53,588 nucleotides of DNA from Streptomyces sp. TP-A0356 (GTDB lineage Bacteria; Actinomycetota; Actinomycetes; Streptomycetales; Streptomycetaceae): NCBI RefSeq assembly GCF_001417775.1, contig NZ_BBZJ01000039.1, forward strand, positions 1 through 53,588, read 5' to 3'. The notes beneath the pieces were generated by a model. That model saw only the letters and a list, made by a program, of their open reading frames with translations, was not told the DNA's origin and did no database searches. Shown one piece after another: positions 37,501-44,988 of this stretch. Position numbers and translations under genes: made by a program. Within the stretch, counting starts at the first letter, position 1, and each line of letters opens with the position of its first letter.

Positions 37501-38115
37501 GTCCGCACCACCGGCGGACTGCGCATCGTCGGCTTCCTCGACTACCGCCCCGAACCGACGATCAAGCGGCCCAGCATGCATGCCTGGTCAGTGTTCACCG
37601 TGCTGGACGACCGTGCCGACGCCCTCACCGAGCCCGACCACCGCGCCCGGTGGGCGGACTGGCTGCGCTGGTCCAACCTGCTGCAACTGCTCGCCCCCAG
37701 CGGCGCCGACGAATTGCCGCGCTTCTTCCAGCAGGTCGCCCTCTCCACCGCCGAGCAGGTCGACCCCCACACCGTCGCCCTCTTCGCCGGGGCACTGCCC
37801 ACCACAGCAGGCGCTCCCGGGAAGCTGCCGGAAGCATGGGCCCAGGCCATGGAGTACGCCTCGCTGCATGTGCAGGAACTGCTGGCCGACCTCGCTAAGA
37901 AGGCGCACCGGCACGGCACCGACGTACCGGAAGTCGGCTACGAGTGGGACGACGGCACCTTCCAGGCCGAACTGGCCTGGCCTGGCTGCAAGGTGGCGGT
38001 CTTCATTGACGAAGATGCGCACCGCGACGCCGCCTTCGTGGCGGCGGGATGGCATGTGGCGCACGCGCAGAGCGTGACGGCGGATGAGTTGATCGAGCGT
38101 TTGGAGAGATGCTGA
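31516..38115 (+). CDS. 2199-residue DEAD/DEAH helicase with DUF1998-like and Vsr-like regions (DrmA-DrmB-like fusion)
   Basis: Motif I TGTGSGKTE (about 101-109), motif II LDEFHTYDG (about 251), motif III VATSATLG and motif VI QRIGRAGRRTG form an Lhr/MrfA-like superfamily 2 helicase. Several CxxC pairs (CRHCG, CPSCG, CGVRCDTC, CPECG with CPRC) and a CPCQKEG-CHRC cluster near residue 1690 correspond to MZB/DUF1998-like zinc regions, as in DrmB. Beyond this, about 1798-1885 contains VAVFLDGYAYHAS, DAAKRTALRAAG and TWEDV, a Vsr/DUF559-like nuclease pattern, and the final about 55 residues repeat it in degenerate form. DISARM normally splits helicase and DUF1998 into drmA and drmB. The start follows only a weak ribosome binding site nine bases after the methylase stop. 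Confidence 0.75.
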   Translation: MLPSLAVEDLRRALAAYLTTSFALADDDVRDELEAFLERPESRLFRGPYLRVRTPFREATPGWEQVLDWWPKGFRPYTHQATAWQRLSTKGGHTPEPTLVTTGTGSGKTESFLIPILDHCARARAAGHNGVKALLLYPMNALADDQARRIDELLTENAALKDVTAGIYIGGASGRPAEDEDGNDPATYGRDTGSTTLAGDPSVSRLITDRDAIRADPPDILLTNYKMLDLLLQRIPDVPLWQTESLTYVVLDEFHTYDGAQGTDVVMLLRRLGAATRAARPERPLGSITPVATSATLGGGPFTDEATLNGPEKSDRELLLEFAEKVFGTPFPNSALIGEDRQSPAEFVAEPDFLLPLPAPADLAAVPDPLDDRSALDELARLVVGLDNADPVALGLALRKHNLIKALLDVAGATPVTVPDIAREFAKRGGGAAWDEAARTDMPLVAMGLARLLALVSEARILDADTGRLMPFLRVEAQLWVREVRRVIRAATPEPHFRWFDDDGPTGDTPPNAANLAVYPPAEVDAAADVATLGGIQAGVVAPAYRAHLPAVYCRHCGRSGWAALSTDLEWQQLKIKPLEIYRASAQGNRAVRWMLRARPGEQAVVHLHAEDQALRTVPTDETVAVITPLGPLPAGTGDRCPSCGLDDGMRFLGAGTATLASVTTTQLFSDRGLAGDERKLLVFTDSVQDATHRAAFIANRSFGFTFRGLLTAQLKPGTPVAVHDLAADAADAVVKAAGQGERGQLASIVPPDLRDNPEIRTLLDGSDSFSEAGEEMLHGRMVFQTLLEFGLRSRLGRTLELTRTAAAEVLLPEPETLCTLLREIHQRLPGQITLPADDADYLVLVRGLLERMRLRGALYHPWLSTYIEQAGARRWPIWGGRPVGMPAFPRGLAAPTFPISGKTGRTDFDSLNRDGTWFADWGHRVLGCDRKEARAVVAAAMKLLAQREVLATYPADGGATVYALRPRHVLIHSLTDEATATSTGGPGVNDCGVRCDTCTWRQTVPAGRQDAWLGTPCLRFQCGGRFVPDDRDYTQDYYRHLYSVDWPGDVLTAEHTGALTRTRREEVEQAFKHRASAFDPNVLTCTPTLELGIDIGDLSSVLLASLPPAPANYAQRIGRAGRRTGNSLAVTFVPRGARNQYYLHAPEKMLAGRIIPPDCYLDASEILHRQYLAFLLDRAADRSLWHATAIPERPMPPRIGELFRRGLAEDGWFRRFLDVAQARHAELVDAFTSLFPAMTPVAKQGVEVFAAGGLEQAVATAATAWRKRVDALAARLRQIGRAFDELATATGDANRDALRRQLYAEQTSVRRRRDALIAENSINAMVRLGLLPNYTLHDDATLLDATLWWKDSDGEFQEQLTEYGRGARLALAELAPGNFFHTDGYKYIVNGLDLGSSAGEGQTAYAKWRLCPECGFVATEETGLAVTACPRCRTPRIADPGAVHNVLVPERVTARERREDARLTDERDEREQRRFAMVTLVDIDPDQPQGLRAWRRRGSVPFGVEFARVATIRTLNLGPATSSGPEHTIAGSEEQVPGFETCPECGAVRGAHPQAWDPVAERIGTRHSGWCSHRDDGITAEPVVRLVLAHELTTQALRILLPFSSMDLDTKLASFKAALLLGITRHFGGAPDHIRIVEDSMPSGTEDLRRRFLVLHDSMPGGTGYLEHLADPAVLHRVLTLAYAALRDCPCQKEGQRTPCHRCLLPHASSSEHPHVSSRVAKELLEELLQEWATDRVDTLSGVRIDQLADSELEAQFVRTLVKWGSRPEECGSVTPRAGERGLEYELRFTGPEGATTRWLLQDHVRQHTTEPSEPDYLLTRTDGPATRVAVFLDGYAYHASTHINRIADDAAKRTALRAAGTYVWQFTWEDVKAWTEAVDKAAPGRQTQTPSTPLVGHTLLTTAQKVHQQVLGATGAEDILEPALRNPLETLLAFLADPAPSRWSRRAAALLAGYAMASRQPVTRAQLGELLPGILTGATPLPTQTAGDAGAIDVRTTGGLRIVGFLDYRPEPTIKRPSMHAWSVFTVLDDRADALTEPDHRARWADWLRWSNLLQLLAPSGADELPRFFQQVALSTAEQVDPHTVALFAGALPTTAGAPGKLPEAWAQAMEYASLHVQELLADLAKKAHRHGTDVPEVGYEWDDGTFQAELAWPGCKVAVFIDEDAHRDAAFVAAGWHVAHAQSVTADELIERLERC

Positions 38116-40253
38116 TGTCCGGGGCGACAGTGATCATGGCGGACACCTTCGGCAAGTCCTACGACGCGCTCGACGGATCGGTCCAGCCTCTGGTGCTGCA
38201 GTTCATCATGAAAATGCAGCAGAACAAGGACACCAAGGGGCTCAACCTCAAGCCCCCGAAGGGCGCCAAGGACGCGCGGGTGCGCACCGCACGGGTCAAC
38301 GACAACTACCGGGCCGTGCTGATGCACCACTCGCAGAAGATTTACTACCTCGTGGCGGTCAAGCCCCACGACGAGGCCTACGATCTCGCCTCCAACATCA
38401 TCTTCGACATCAACAAGGTCACCGGCGGTATCGAGGTGATCAACCTCGGCAGCCTCACCGGCACCCTCAGCGGCCAACCCGCCCCCAAGGCAGCGGAACA
38501 GGCGCCCTCCGTCTTCGCCGACGTCTCCGACGCCGACTTCGAAAAACTTGGCGTCAATGCGGCCATCATCCCGGCCCTGCGCGAGATCCACAGCGAAGAG
38601 GCGATCCTCGGCTTCGTCGAGCACCTGCCCAATCTCGCCCGCGACGTCATCCTGTGCCTCGCCGACGGCTGGAGCGTGCAGAAGGTCTGGGAGGAGATCA
38701 GCGCCCCCGCCGCCACCCCGGACGAGGTTGACACACAGGACTACGAGGCCGCCAACGAACGCCCCGCGACCAAGGAAGCCTTCGTCGTCACCGGCGACGT
38801 GGGCGCCCTCAGCCGCATCATGACCGAACCGCTGTCCGCCTGGCGCGTCTTCCTGCACCCCGCACAACGCGCCCTCGCCGAACGCAAGAGCCCCTACAAG
38901 GGGCCCGTGCGCGTCACCGGAGGTCCCGGCACCGGCAAGACCGTCGTCGCCCTCCACCGCGTCAAGGCGCTCGCCGACCGGCTGCCCCCCGGCCAGGCCA
39001 TCCTGCTCACCACCTTTACCACCACCCTCGCCGACCTCCTGCGCTCCCTCCTGGAAGACCTCGGCGGCAGCCAGCTCACCGCCCGGGTCGACGTCCGCAA
39101 CATCGACAAGGTCGCCTACGGCACGGTCAAAGACGCCTTCGGCGCCAAGAGCTTCCACACACTCAACGACGCCGACATCCGCAGACGCTGGGAGGAACTC
39201 GCCGAAGAACACAACGAGCTCGGCTGGGACGGCCGGTTCCTGGACGCCGAGTGGAAGCAGGTCGTCCTGGCCCAGGACGTCCGCAGCCGCGACCAGTACT
39301 TCACCGCAAGCAGGGCCGGACGCGGCCGACGCCTCAACCGGATCCAACGCGCCCAGGTGTGGAGCCTCATCGAGGAGTTCGAGCGCCGCCTGGACCGCGA
39401 CAAGGCCGTCGGCATCACCCAACTCGCCGCCCAGGCCGCCCGGATAGCCTCCGGCTGGAACGACGACGCCCGCCCCTATCGACACATCGTCGTCGACGAA
39501 GCCCAAGACCTCCACCCGGCACACTGGAAACTGCTGCGCGCCCTCGTTCCGGTCGGCGAAGACGACCTGTTCATCGTCGGCGACGCACACCAGCGCATCT
39601 ACGACAACAAGACCTCCCTGCGCAGCCACGGCATTGACGTCGTCGGCCGCTCCAAAAAGCTCACCCTCAACTACCGCACCACCCGTCAAATCCTCGCCGC
39701 CTCGCTACGGCTGCTGGGTGAGGAGAAGTTCGACAATCTCGACGAGGGCACCGAGGACCTCGGCGGCTACCGCTCCGTCCTGCAGGGAGCCACCCCCCAC
39801 CTGGCCGGTTACCCGGCACAGGCCGCCGAGCTCCAGGCGCTCGTCGCGCGGATCGAGGGCTGGAAGCAGGACGGCATCCAGGGCAACGAAATCGCGGTGG
39901 TGGCCCGTACCAACGCACTGGCCGTGGCTGCCGCTCAGGCTCTGGCCCAGGCAGGCGTCGACGCGGTCCACGTCCAGTCGCGGCAGGCCCCCGCGGCTGA
40001 CGCCGGCGTTCAGGTCCTGACGATGCACCGCATCAAGGGCTTGGAATACCGGGCTGTGGCCATCGTCGGCGTCGGCGCCGACTACGTCCCCCAGCCCAAC
40101 GCCGTCATCGACAAGGCCGAGGACCACCTGCAGTACGCCCGTGACCTCCAGCGCGAGCGGTCCCTGCTGTTCGTCTCCGCCACCCGCGCCCGTGAACAAC
40201 TCGCCATCACCTGGACTGGTCAGCCCAGCCCGTTCCTCGCCACGGCCGACTGA
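38115..40253 (+). CDS. UvrD-family helicase with N-terminal RelE-like domain
   Basis: This 712-residue protein starts within the upstream stop (TGATG), with GGAGAG six bases before the ATG; an ATG at 38109 is the alternative. Residues about 10-105 look like the RelE/ParE toxin fold (DTFGKSYDAL, then VNDNYRAVLMHH and KPHDEAYDLA). A UvrD-type superfamily 1 motor follows: motif I GGPGTGKT (about 272), motif II VDEAQDLHP, NYRTTRQ, and late motifs TMHRIKGLEYR and FVSATRAREQL. RelE folds cleave mRNA or act in recognition; linked to a helicase it could sense phage DNA or RNA. UvrD-like partners recur in defence systems such as Gabija and Zorya. The fold call for the N-terminus is by pattern only. 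Confidence 0.75.
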   Translation: MSGATVIMADTFGKSYDALDGSVQPLVLQFIMKMQQNKDTKGLNLKPPKGAKDARVRTARVNDNYRAVLMHHSQKIYYLVAVKPHDEAYDLASNIIFDINKVTGGIEVINLGSLTGTLSGQPAPKAAEQAPSVFADVSDADFEKLGVNAAIIPALREIHSEEAILGFVEHLPNLARDVILCLADGWSVQKVWEEISAPAATPDEVDTQDYEAANERPATKEAFVVTGDVGALSRIMTEPLSAWRVFLHPAQRALAERKSPYKGPVRVTGGPGTGKTVVALHRVKALADRLPPGQAILLTTFTTTLADLLRSLLEDLGGSQLTARVDVRNIDKVAYGTVKDAFGAKSFHTLNDADIRRRWEELAEEHNELGWDGRFLDAEWKQVVLAQDVRSRDQYFTASRAGRGRRLNRIQRAQVWSLIEEFERRLDRDKAVGITQLAAQAARIASGWNDDARPYRHIVVDEAQDLHPAHWKLLRALVPVGEDDLFIVGDAHQRIYDNKTSLRSHGIDVVGRSKKLTLNYRTTRQILAASLRLLGEEKFDNLDEGTEDLGGYRSVLQGATPHLAGYPAQAAELQALVARIEGWKQDGIQGNEIAVVARTNALAVAAAQALAQAGVDAVHVQSRQAPAADAGVQVLTMHRIKGLEYRAVAIVGVGADYVPQPNAVIDKAEDHLQYARDLQRERSLLFVSATRAREQLAITWTGQPSPFLATAD

Positions 40254-40324
40254 CCCCCACGGCAAACGCACAACAATCCGTTCCCCAGCCCCGATCTTGC
40301 CGCGCGCCAAAGGAGGCCCCGTCG

Positions 40325-42424
40325 ATGGCCACCGTGCTGTTCAAAGACACCACCCACCAGGTGGCCGACTTGATCACCGACATCCGACGCGGCGAGATCG
40401 CTCTGCCCGACCTGCAACGGCCCTACGTATGGGAGCCGGCCAAAGCGCGTGAGCTGTTCGACTCCATGTACAAGGGGTTCCCGGTCGGCTACCTGCTCTT
40501 CTGGGAGACAGGCGTCGAACCCGGCGCCCGGCAGATCGGCGAAGGAAACAAACCGGAGGCCGCTCACCGGCTCATCGTCGACGGCCAGCAGCGCCTCACC
40601 TCCCTCTTCGCCGTCATGACCGGCACCCCGGTCATGAGGGAGGACTACCGCTCCACCCGGATTCGGCTCGCCTTCCGCCCTGCCGACGCCACCTTCGCGG
40701 TCACGGACGCGGCGATCGAGAAGGATCCCGAGTACCTCCCCGACATCAGCGTTCTGTGGGACACCGCCACGGGACGCCGCAAGGTCATCCGCGACTTCCT
40801 GGCCCGCCTGAACGACAAACGGCCCTTGGCCGAGGACGAAGAAGACCACATCCAGGATGCGCTCGACCGCCTTCACGACCTCGAGAGCTACCCCTTCAAA
40901 GGTGTCGTGCTCTCGGCCGACATCGACGAAGAACAGGTCGCGGAAATCTTCGTCCGGATCAACAGCGAAGGCGTAAAGCTCGACCAAGCGGACTTCATCC
41001 TCACGCTCACCTCCGTCTTCTGGGAAGAGGGACGCCGCGCTCTGGAGGAATTCTGCCGAGAATCCCGGGTCCCCTCCCTCCAAGGCGCGTCACCCTTCAA
41101 CTGGTACATCAAGCCCAAGCCGCCCCAGCTGCTGCGCGTAGTCGCCGCCGTCGGCCTGGACTCCGCGGTGCTCAAGCAGGTGTACGCCGCCCTACGAGGC
41201 CGCGACACCACCGGCAAACTGTCCCCAGCACGGCGCGAAGAACGCTTCGCACGGCTGCAGCAGGCACAAGAACACGTCCTCGACCTAAAGCACTGGCACG
41301 AGTTCTTCCTCTGCCTGGAGCACGCCGGCTTCCGCGGCGAGAAGATGATCTCCAGTCAGAACACGCTGCTCTACAGCTACGCGCTCTGGCTCATCGGCCG
41401 CGTCCACTACGCCGTCCCCATCGACCAGCTGCGCTCGACCATCGCGCGCTGGTTCTTCATGGCCCAGCTCACGGGCCGCTACTCAGGTTCCGTGGAAACC
41501 CAGATGGAGCAGGACCTGGCCCTACTGCGGGACTTGCAGCCCGCAGACACGCGCGGCTTCACCGCCGCTCTGGACCGGGTGGTCCACGAGACCCTCACCT
41601 CCGACTTCTGGAGCATCACGCTGCCCAACGCGCTCAACAGCTCCGCCGCGAAGTCCCCTGCCCTGCTCGCCTACATCGCGGCTTTAAACATCCTGGACGC
41701 CGACGTCCTGCTGTCCACCACCAAGGTGCGCACCCGACTCGACCCGGCCATCCTCGCCCGCAAGGGCGTCGAACGCCACCATCTCTTCCCCCGCAAGTAC
41801 CTACAAAAGACCCTCGGCATCACCCAGACCGCGCGCATCAACCAGATCGCCAACATGGCACTGCTGGAATGGACCGACAACATCGCCATCTCCGACCAGG
41901 CGCCAATGGACTACTGGCCCCAGCAGCTGGCCGCCAAAAGAATTCCCGCCGAGGCCCTGGCTCGCCAGCTCTACCTGCACGCCCTGCCGGAGGACTGGCC
42001 ATCGATGGGGTTCGAATCCTTCCTCTCCGCCCGCCGCACCCTCATGGCGCAGGTCATCCGGGACGCCTTCGTGCAGCTGGAAAACGCCACCTACCACCCC
42101 GTCTACCAGGTGACGGCAACCGTGCCCACGCAACGCTCCACAAGCACAGTCCCCTCCCGCAGAGTCAAGCTGTCGGAGCTGTTGGACGCCGGCTTGATCA
42201 GCGAAGGCACTGTCCTCACTCCCGCCTGGGAGGACTACGACCAGACCGCTGTCGTCGACGACCAGGGACGCATCATCATCGACGGCCAAGCCCACGACAC
42301 ACCCTCCGGAGCCGCCAACGCAGTCGGTGCTGGAGCCAATGGCTGGACGTTTTGGCTGGCGGACACACCAGAGGGTCAACTCTCCCTGGACACCCTGCGA
42401 GCTTCTCTCTCCGAAGAGAGCTGA
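40325..42424 (+). CDS. DUF262-HNH protein with C-terminal RAMA domain (GmrSD-like)
   Basis: This 699-residue protein has the GmrS/DUF262 nucleotide-binding features LPDLQRPYVW (27-36) and IVDGQQRLTSL with Asp86-Gly-Gln-Gln-Arg90, and a DUF1524-type HNH motif VERHHLFPRKYL near 480. GmrSD enzymes use NTP hydrolysis to cut modified (for example glucosylated) phage DNA. The last about 80 residues (KLSELLDAGLISEG, AVVDDQGRIIIDG, NGWTFWL) match the RAMA domain, proposed to bind modified bases. A RAMA tail is not standard in GmrSD and suggests recognition of DNA modification. AAAGGAGG precedes the ATG by seven bases. It is 71 bases after the UvrD-like gene. Confidence 0.85.
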   Translation: MATVLFKDTTHQVADLITDIRRGEIALPDLQRPYVWEPAKARELFDSMYKGFPVGYLLFWETGVEPGARQIGEGNKPEAAHRLIVDGQQRLTSLFAVMTGTPVMREDYRSTRIRLAFRPADATFAVTDAAIEKDPEYLPDISVLWDTATGRRKVIRDFLARLNDKRPLAEDEEDHIQDALDRLHDLESYPFKGVVLSADIDEEQVAEIFVRINSEGVKLDQADFILTLTSVFWEEGRRALEEFCRESRVPSLQGASPFNWYIKPKPPQLLRVVAAVGLDSAVLKQVYAALRGRDTTGKLSPARREERFARLQQAQEHVLDLKHWHEFFLCLEHAGFRGEKMISSQNTLLYSYALWLIGRVHYAVPIDQLRSTIARWFFMAQLTGRYSGSVETQMEQDLALLRDLQPADTRGFTAALDRVVHETLTSDFWSITLPNALNSSAAKSPALLAYIAALNILDADVLLSTTKVRTRLDPAILARKGVERHHLFPRKYLQKTLGITQTARINQIANMALLEWTDNIAISDQAPMDYWPQQLAAKRIPAEALARQLYLHALPEDWPSMGFESFLSARRTLMAQVIRDAFVQLENATYHPVYQVTATVPTQRSTSTVPSRRVKLSELLDAGLISEGTVLTPAWEDYDQTAVVDDQGRIIIDGQAHDTPSGAANAVGAGANGWTFWLADTPEGQLSLDTLRASLSEES

Positions 42425-42611
42425 AGGAGGCCGGCTCAAGCCCGGTAGGGCCACCAGGAGAACCAAGCCAGCGCCGGCCTGGCCGGCGACCACGAACCGG
42501 CCGTCGGATACACCGACCTCATGTGAGCATCAGCGAGGACTTGGCCGAGTGCCCGTCCCGCGGCGATGTGGCCTGTACAGCCGAGAGTCTTGTCAGACGT
42601 CAAGGGGGGAC

Positions 42612-43808
42612 ATGGTGGCCGAAGGAAGCCATCCCGATTGGGGTTGGATCGAAAGGGAACTGCGCCGACTCGGGGATGCGGGGCTCGGAGGGCCGAGAAG
42701 GGCAACCGCGTTGGAGGTCCTCGGCCTTGCGGATCTCGAACGACACCATCAGAAAGTGATCGCCTGGCTCCTGGACCCGTCGCAGCCCCACCAGCTCGGA
42801 GAACGCCTGCTCACCTCCATGCTGAGGCGAGCCGGGCATAGAGACCTGCCGGCGCAGGCACTGGCCGAGGCGGAGGTCCACCAGGAAGTGGAGCAGCCGC
42901 CCGGCACCCGGGCCGACATCGTGATCAGAACCGAGGCGTGCACCTTGGTCATCGAACTCAAAGTGCACGCGACGGAAGGCCGCCGGCAAACCGAGCGACT
43001 GGCCGACAGCTACGCCCACGAGGCGACACCGGTGTTCGTGTTCCTCACACTGCACGGCAGTCCTCCTCGCTCGCAGCGATTCCATCCGATGACCTTGAGC
43101 CAGTTCGCCGACGACCTGAAAGCGTCCCTGTGCAGCGCGCCACACCCTGCCAGCGCCGACGGTCACACCGCGCGAACTGCTGCCTGTGACTATCTAGCAA
43201 CGCTGCAAAGGATGAATCGGATAACTGCGCTGGACGACGACGCGGCACGACTGTGGCTGACCCACGGAATGGTTATAAAGGAAGCCGAAGCAGCCTCTGC
43301 ACGGGTCCTGGAACGCCTGACGAAGGCTCTGCCAGGTCGCCTGGAGGAGATCGTGGCCGAGATGACGCTGGGCGCCGACGTGGAGGTTCTCCAGGAGACG
43401 TACGCGTACCAATCGGTAAGGCGCCCGGGCAGGCCGCCTTACCCGGAGCAGGCAGTGGCCTTGGCACGGCGGAACTGGCTCACCGCGGACGGCCGGCCGC
43501 GGGCTAGTGTCGGCTTTGGCTATCGTCTGCGCAAGGCCGGTGAGCCCGAACCGGCCATCGACGTCTTCAAGACCGAACTTCGCCCGTTCATCGGCGCATT
43601 CGTTCCCGACCAAGCCGTGTACGCCGCCCTCAAGCCGGAATCGGGCAAGGCCTGGGCGAACAGATGGCTCTACCTGCAGTACGCCGAGCTCGCTCCGCCA
43701 CCCGGCGGCGGGAACCTCGTCGAAGGCCTCACCGAATGCGTCCTCGATCAGTTGCTCGCATCATGGAGGGAGCTCAGCGGCCGGATCAACACCGCGATTT
43801 GCGACTGA
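42612..43808 (+). CDS. PD-(D/E)XK nuclease family protein
   Basis: This 398-residue protein has a nuclease core in its N-terminal half: a helix HHQKVIAWLLDP with the typical HQLGERLLTSML, then ADIVI with Asp102, and IELKVHA with Glu115-x-Lys117, a full D-ExK signature. This resembles the PDDEXK_4-type family found near defence loci. The C-terminal half (about 210-398) is beta-rich and helical with no motif I recognise. The ATG at 42612 follows AAGGGGGGAC. It lies about 190 bases after the DUF262 gene on the same strand, so it may be the last member of the cassette or an independent gene. Confidence 0.75.
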   Translation: MVAEGSHPDWGWIERELRRLGDAGLGGPRRATALEVLGLADLERHHQKVIAWLLDPSQPHQLGERLLTSMLRRAGHRDLPAQALAEAEVHQEVEQPPGTRADIVIRTEACTLVIELKVHATEGRRQTERLADSYAHEATPVFVFLTLHGSPPRSQRFHPMTLSQFADDLKASLCSAPHPASADGHTARTAACDYLATLQRMNRITALDDDAARLWLTHGMVIKEAEAASARVLERLTKALPGRLEEIVAEMTLGADVEVLQETYAYQSVRRPGRPPYPEQAVALARRNWLTADGRPRASVGFGYRLRKAGEPEPAIDVFKTELRPFIGAFVPDQAVYAALKPESGKAWANRWLYLQYAELAPPPGGGNLVEGLTECVLDQLLASWRELSGRINTAICD

Positions 43809-43875
43809 GGCCGCGCGAGGGCGGATCATGGCCGTCGTGGAACGGCCACCGACACTGGAAGGCCGGTGAGCTACG

Positions 43876-44062
43876 CGGTGCGGGATTCTCCAGCTCGACG
43901 GCAGTGTCGTCTACGTCATGCTGCTCAGCGCGTTCTGTGGCGAAGAGCTCGTGAACTTCTTCTACGACTTCCCCATCTACAACTCGGTGTGTTGGCCTCG
44001 TCAGCTCCAATCTGGAGAGGTGCTTCTTCAGCCTTTTGGCCATAGGGAGGTAGGTCGCAAGA
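43876..44062 (+). other. possible coding remnant before the patatin gene
   Basis: From about 43876 the plus strand reads in high-G/C3 codons through ILQLDGSVVYVML, LSAFCGEELVNFFYDF and PIYNSV, then loses codon bias near 44000. It has an ATG at 43918 but no ribosome binding site and no match I recognise. It may be the tail of a lost gene. Confidence 0.25.
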
Positions 44063-44926
44063 GTGAGTCCGCCAGAGACAACGGCCCCGGCGACTGCGGC
44101 CGTACGCAATCTCACCGCAGCCGCCCGGGCCGGCACACGCGGAATACTCACGCGCGGGGGCGGCGTCAGCGTCGCCCGCCCCGCCAACCGGACCGACGCC
44201 CTGGCCGCCGTCCTCACCCGTAAGGCGTTCGGCACCAAGACCATGGCTGACGTCACCCACCCCGGTCTCGACGTCGTCCTCACCGCCACCGACCTTGCCA
44301 CCACCAACGCCGTCCGTTTCGGCAGCACCCGCAGCGCCTGCTCCCGCTACGGCACCATCACCGAACCCATCCACGTCGCCACCGCCGTGGCCGCCTCCGC
44401 CGCCTATCCCGCCCTCCTGCCGGCCCTGGAACGCACCTTCACCTTCCAGCACCGCGACGGACACCACCAGCAGCACACCGTGCTGCTCACCGACGGCGGC
44501 GTCTACGACAACCTCGGCCTGTCCGTCCTCGAACCCGGACGCTCACCGCACCACACGCAGCACGTCTACGACGTGCCTTTCATCGTCTCCTGCGACGCAG
44601 GACAAGGCGAACTCTCCTTGAAGACGTCGCACTTCATGTTCGGTCGTCTCAACCGCTCCTTTGGCACCATCTACCGGAAGGCACAGGACTCCGCCCGGGC
44701 ACGCCTTCACGAATGGGCCTCGAGCGGACGCATCCACGGCTTCGCCCTGGCCTACCTCGGCATGAAGGACGAACGCCTGCCCGCGCCACCCGCCGATCTC
44801 GTCCCCCGCAGCGCGGTCGCCACCTACCCGACCAACTTCGCGGCCATGAACCGTAGCTACTTTGAGGCCATCACCACACGCGGCGAACAACTCATGCGTA
44901 CGGTGCTGCCGATGTCACTCCGATGA
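44063..44926 (+). CDS. patatin-like phospholipase, 5'-truncated
   Basis: The 287 residues correspond to the C-terminal part of a patatin-like acyl hydrolase. The catalytic aspartate motif DGGVYDNLGLSVLEPG is present, together with AVAASAAYPALLPALE and VLTATDLATTNAVRFG typical of the family. The N-terminal glycine-rich oxyanion loop and nucleophile elbow GXSXG are absent, and nothing matching them is found in the preceding 250 bases. The current GTG start has only a distant GGGAGG. The gene is therefore probably a non-functional fragment left by a deletion, even though its reading frame is intact. Patatin effectors occur in CBASS-like systems, but no cyclase is nearby. Confidence 0.65.
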   Translation: MSPPETTAPATAAVRNLTAAARAGTRGILTRGGGVSVARPANRTDALAAVLTRKAFGTKTMADVTHPGLDVVLTATDLATTNAVRFGSTRSACSRYGTITEPIHVATAVAASAAYPALLPALERTFTFQHRDGHHQQHTVLLTDGGVYDNLGLSVLEPGRSPHHTQHVYDVPFIVSCDAGQGELSLKTSHFMFGRLNRSFGTIYRKAQDSARARLHEWASSGRIHGFALAYLGMKDERLPAPPADLVPRSAVATYPTNFAAMNRSYFEAITTRGEQLMRTVLPMSLR

Positions 44927-44988
44927 ACCCAGCCAAACTTGTGGGCTTACGCAAACGACTCCCCAACGGCACGGCAAGGAGGCCACCG

